NCBI GenBank assembly: GCA_030446945.1
Contig: JAUJMI010000216.1
Coordinates: 1 to 6,598 of the forward strand
Direction: 5' to 3'
DNA from: Longimicrobium sp.
Lineage (GTDB): Bacteria; Gemmatimonadota; Gemmatimonadetes; Longimicrobiales; Longimicrobiaceae
DNA length: 6,598 bases
The notes below the pieces were generated by a model, which was not told the origin of the DNA, did no database searches, and was given only the letters and a program-made list of their open reading frames with translations. This document shows positions 5,202-6,598 of this stretch, one piece after another (position 1 is the stretch's first letter; every line of letters begins with the position of its first letter). A program made the position numbers and the translations under genes.

Positions 5202-5762
5202 TCAGACGGCCGGCGCCTGCTCCTCGTCTCCATCCCGCCGCGATCCCTCCTGCCGCGGCCTGACCAGCTCGAGCAGCGACCGGGCCTGCCCCTCCCAGTC
5301 CCCCGCGCGCCCCGCCAGCTGCGCGGCGCGGCGCAGCCACGTCTCGGCCTCCTCCTCTCTCCCATGCGTGCGCAGGAGCCTCCCCGCGGCCCAGGCGTAG
5401 CGACCCTGGTCTGGCCAGGCGCGCGCCGCCGCCTCGGCGAAGGCCAGCCCGGCCTTCACGGCGCCGCTCTCCAGCGCCCACTCGGTGACGCACAGGCACG
5501 CCCACGCCACCCGCTCCGGCTCCGGCCCGGCCGGGTCGCCCAGCTCGCGGGCCAGCACGGCGAGGGGGAGCCGAGCGCCGGGATCCCAGCTCGCCAGGAG
5601 CAGGTCCCGCTCCCACTCCGCCATCGCGCCCGGATCCAGCCCCGCCGACCCCTCGTCCGCCCAGCGCAGGACGGCGCGCAGCCCGCGCTGGACGGCGGCG
5701 GTCGCTGCGCGGCCGGCGGGCGGAGGCTCCTCCGAGCGGGCGCCTTCGGGCGCTGGGTCCAT
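5202..5762 (-). CDS. TPR-like helical protein of unknown function
   Basis: This 186-residue protein starts at ATG 5762-5760 on the minus strand. The frame stays open far upstream to 6011, but that extension has no coding character and would cross the divergent promoter region. After a Pro/Glu/Ala-rich N-terminus (1-22), a helical, Trp-rich region follows (RAVLRWADEG, AEWERDLLLASWDPGARLPLAVLA, 29-71). Then come two TPR-like helical pairs at about 85-118 (AWACLCVTEWALESGAVKAGLAFAEAA) and 120-154 (YAWAAGRLLRTHGREEEAETWLRRAA). The last 20 residues are polar and acidic. TPR folds usually bind peptides or protein partners, so a scaffold or partner role is inferred. A third repeat seems to begin (AGDWEGQARSLLEL) and then break off, suggesting a truncated relative of a longer protein. 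No signal peptide or membrane segment is seen. It is convergent with the first HTH-like gene and divergent from the second. Confidence 0.75.
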   Translation of the reverse strand: MDPAPEGARSEEPPPAGRAATAAVQRGLRAVLRWADEGSAGLDPGAMAEWERDLLLASWDPGARLPLAVLARELGDPAGPEPERVAWACLCVTEWALESGAVKAGLAFAEAAARAWPDQGRYAWAAGRLLRTHGREEEAETWLRRAAQLAGRAGDWEGQARSLLELVRPRQEGSRRDGDEEQAPAV

Positions 5763-5774
5763 GACGATCGCTCT

Positions 5775-5875
5775 GTTCAGGTGATGTGGCTTTCGGCGCA
5801 GTTTAACCCGCCTGAACCATGTCCGTCTACCGCGTTTTTGGAGCGCCCCACACGCGCCACCTGTCGTACCTGAAA
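5775..5875. promoter_or_regulatory. Possible operator half-sites (GTTCAGG / CCTGAA) in the divergent spacer
   Basis: GTTCAGG at 5775-5781 and CCTGAAC at 5811-5817 form a 7-bp perfect inverted repeat 29 bp apart, on either side of the likely -10 of the minus-strand gene. A further related half-site, ACCTGAAA (5868-5875), ends 5 bp before the -35-like element of the second HTH-like gene. The arrangement would let one DNA-binding protein control both divergent genes. This is inferred from sequence symmetry only. Confidence 0.35.
5800..5829 (-). promoter_or_regulatory. Candidate promoter of the TPR-like gene
   Basis: Reading the minus strand, TAGACG (5829-5824) and TAAACT (5805-5800) match the -35 and -10 consensus at four of six positions each, separated by 18 bp. 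The -10 ends 37 bp before the ATG at 5762. The spacer contains the CCTGAAC half-site (5811-5817). Confidence 0.35.
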
Positions 5876-5880
5876 ATGGC

Positions 5881-5909
5881 TTGTGCCGGGCGCGTCCGCC
5901 GGATACGTT
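5881..5909 (+). promoter_or_regulatory. Promoter of the second HTH-like gene
   Basis: TTGTGC (5881-5886) and TACGTT (5904-5909) lie 17 bp apart, about 40 bp before ATG 5949. TTGTG and GGATA (5901-5905) keep the same spacing as in the promoter of the paralogue at 4663-4691, and a GTGT follows in both. The individual hexamers are weak, so conservation between the two paralogues carries most of the evidence. Confidence 0.5.
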
Positions 5910-5948
5910 TCTGGTGTCCATTCCGTCCACCCCACACCGCGAATCGCC

Positions 5949-6320
5949 ATGGATGAACCGCTCCCCACCAGCATCGACCGCCTGCGGGAAAGCGTCGCTA
6001 TCCGCGTGCATGCGACTTCACTGCGGGCGGTGGCGCGGCAGGTCGGGATGAGCCCCTCGGGGCTGGAGAAGTTCATCGCGGGCGGGATGCCGTACTCAAA
6101 CACGCGCCGCAAGCTGGTGGAATGGTGGTATCGCGAGGGCGCCCAGCCCAACCTGGAGCTTTCCGCGGACAGCGTCGCCGTGGCGCTCGGCACCCTCGTC
6201 CGCGACCTCCCCCCGGACCGCCGCGAGCGCACCCTGCGCGTGCTGGTGGGGACGCTGCGGGAACTGTACGAGGCGCATGGAACGCCGGTGCCGGGGTGGC
6301 TGGGGGAGATGCCGGGGTGA
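5949..6320 (+). CDS. Small HTH-like putative regulator, second paralogue
   Basis: The protein has 123 residues, with HTH-like residues 23-45 (TSLRAVARQVGMSPSGLEKFIAGG), then PYSNTRRKLVEWWYRE (48-63), an Asp/Leu/Arg-rich helical region (VRDLPPDRRERTLRVLVGTLRELYEA) and a VPGWLGEMPG end. It shares the TSLR--AR--GMSP-GL--F--G--PY--T-RKL-EW pattern and the C-terminal P-GWL-E motif with the product of 4757-5155. ATG 5949 is chosen over the GTG at 5883 because alignment with the paralogue begins just after it and because 5883 lies within the promoter. DNA binding is inferred from shape. The gene is divergent from the TPR-like gene across a 186-bp spacer that holds candidate operator half-sites. Its stop is followed at once by the G-tract heptamer array, which lies in its 3' untranslated region. 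Confidence 0.82.
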   Translation: MDEPLPTSIDRLRESVAIRVHATSLRAVARQVGMSPSGLEKFIAGGMPYSNTRRKLVEWWYREGAQPNLELSADSVAVALGTLVRDLPPDRRERTLRVLVGTLRELYEAHGTPVPGWLGEMPG

Positions 6321-6325
6321 GGGGC

Positions 6326-6361
6326 GGGGAATGGGGAATGGGGGAATGGGGAATGGGGAAT
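6326..6361 (+). repeat. Five tandem GGGGAAT units
   Basis: GGGGAAT occurs at 6326-6332, 6333-6339, 6340-6347 (one extra G), 6348-6354 and 6355-6361. More spaced G-runs follow up to 6377, including CGGGGAACGGGAA (6367-6379), which is shared exactly with 2553-2565. The array has clear plus-strand quadruplex potential and begins 6 bp after the stop of the second HTH-like gene. No spacers or palindromic units are present, so it is not a CRISPR array. Confidence 0.85.
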
Positions 6362-6379
6362 AGGATCGGGGAACGGGAA

Positions 6380-6410
6380 CGGCCCGCAGCGACAGTGTCG
6401 CGGCGGGCCG
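6380..6410 (+). terminator. Strong hairpin after the second HTH-like gene, terminator-like
   Basis: CGGCCCGC (6380-6387) pairs with GCGGGCCG (6403-6410). After one A/G mismatch, GCGAC (6389-6393) pairs with GTCGC (6397-6401) around an AGT loop, giving 13 bp in all. It directly follows the G-tract array, as the hairpin at 2574-2606 follows the G-tracts at 2540-2563. No T-run is seen. Confidence 0.5.
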
Positions 6411-6429
6411 ATGTCGTCGGCCGTCGCGC

Positions 6430-6474
6430 GGCAGCTTACAGCTGCCACCGTCTCCCACAAACAGCCGTGGGAGA
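6430..6474. other. Two further tandem hairpins
   Basis: GGCAGCT (6430-6436) and AGCTGCC (6440-6446) form a perfect 7-bp stem with a TAC loop. Four bases later, TCTCCCAC (6451-6458) and GTGGGAGA (6467-6474) form a perfect 8-bp stem with an 8-base loop. With the hairpin at 6380-6410 this makes three stems in 95 bp without a coding frame. They could be a structured untranslated region, a small RNA, or REP-like repeats; the TCTCCCAC/GTGGGAGAGGGG form resembles palindromic repeats common in other genomes. Confidence 0.45.
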
Positions 6475-6598
6475 GGGGACGTGGTCCCGGCGCCGGGCGC
6501 GCGGCGGAGCGGAGGGAGGCGTGAGATCCACGCCCCGCGCCCGATTCTCGCGCCCACCCGCGCCGCGTGTTACCTTTTCCGCGTCCCTGCCCAGCCCC
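6475..6598. promoter_or_regulatory. Noncoding end of the window with promoter-like sequence for a gene beyond it
   Basis: I see no credible gene here. The stretch holds a 12-base palindrome (CCCGGCGCCGGG, 6486-6497), a 6-bp stem (GGCGTG 6518-6523 with CACGCC 6529-6534), and a promoter-like pair TCTCGCGCC (6546-6554) and TACCTT (6571-6576) with the same 16-bp gap as at 2689-2719. It probably leads into a plus-strand gene that starts after 6598. Confidence 0.35.

Noticed and set aside
4645..5400. A 251-codon plus-strand frame overlapping the first HTH-like gene
   Set aside because: It is Arg/Pro/Ala-rich without structure and continues across the convergent gene. The other frame matches the paralogue at 5949-6320.
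5763..6011. Extended N-terminus of the minus-strand TPR-like gene up to 6011
   Set aside because: The extra 83 residues lack coding bias, cross the divergent promoter region and overlap the start of the second HTH-like gene.

Overview
The window is very GC-rich, with third codon positions almost always G or C. It has weak or absent Shine-Dalgarno signals, short low-complexity G-tract intergenic spacers, and a small paralogous helix-turn-helix-like family. Together these suggest a Gemmatimonadota bacterium of the Longimicrobium type. This is inference from general pattern memory; no rRNA or marker gene is present.

Layout. (1) Positions 1-193 carry the open 3' end of an unidentified plus-strand gene. 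Its last part runs through a G-tract region. (2) 231-2528 encodes a secreted S9 serine peptidase of the dipeptidyl-peptidase IV type with a complete Ser-Asp-His triad. (3) The 228-bp spacer 2529-2756 holds G-tracts, a 15-bp stem hairpin and six C-rich heptamers. (4) 2757-3269 encodes a small membrane-anchored protein of unknown function. (5) 3276-3463 is a purine/pyrimidine-skewed imperfect inverted-repeat element with no ORF of its own. (6) 3502-3837 is a stand-alone TfoX N-terminal-domain gene, followed 26 bp later by a secreted protein of unknown function (3864-4559), probably one operon. (7) 4587-4691 contains competing inverted repeats and a promoter. (8) 4757-6320 is the most unusual part. 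Two paralogous HTH-like genes (4757-5155 and 5949-6320, both plus strand) flank a minus-strand TPR-like gene (5202-5762). (9) 6321-6598 is noncoding. It has G-tract heptamers, then a series of strong hairpins, then a promoter-like sequence probably serving a gene just outside the window.

How the parts may work together. The peptidase, the anchored protein and the 231-aa secreted protein all point to the cell envelope or exterior. The HTH-TPR-HTH cluster looks like a small regulatory module. The two HTH genes have near-identical promoter architecture (TTGTG, 15 bp, GGATA), and the divergent spacer between the TPR gene and the second HTH gene contains repeated GTTCAGG/CCTGAA half-sites. A recurrent composite of G-tract array plus strong hairpin follows at least two plus-strand genes, which suggests a dispersed 3'-end element. 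All functional links here are inferred from layout and sequence.
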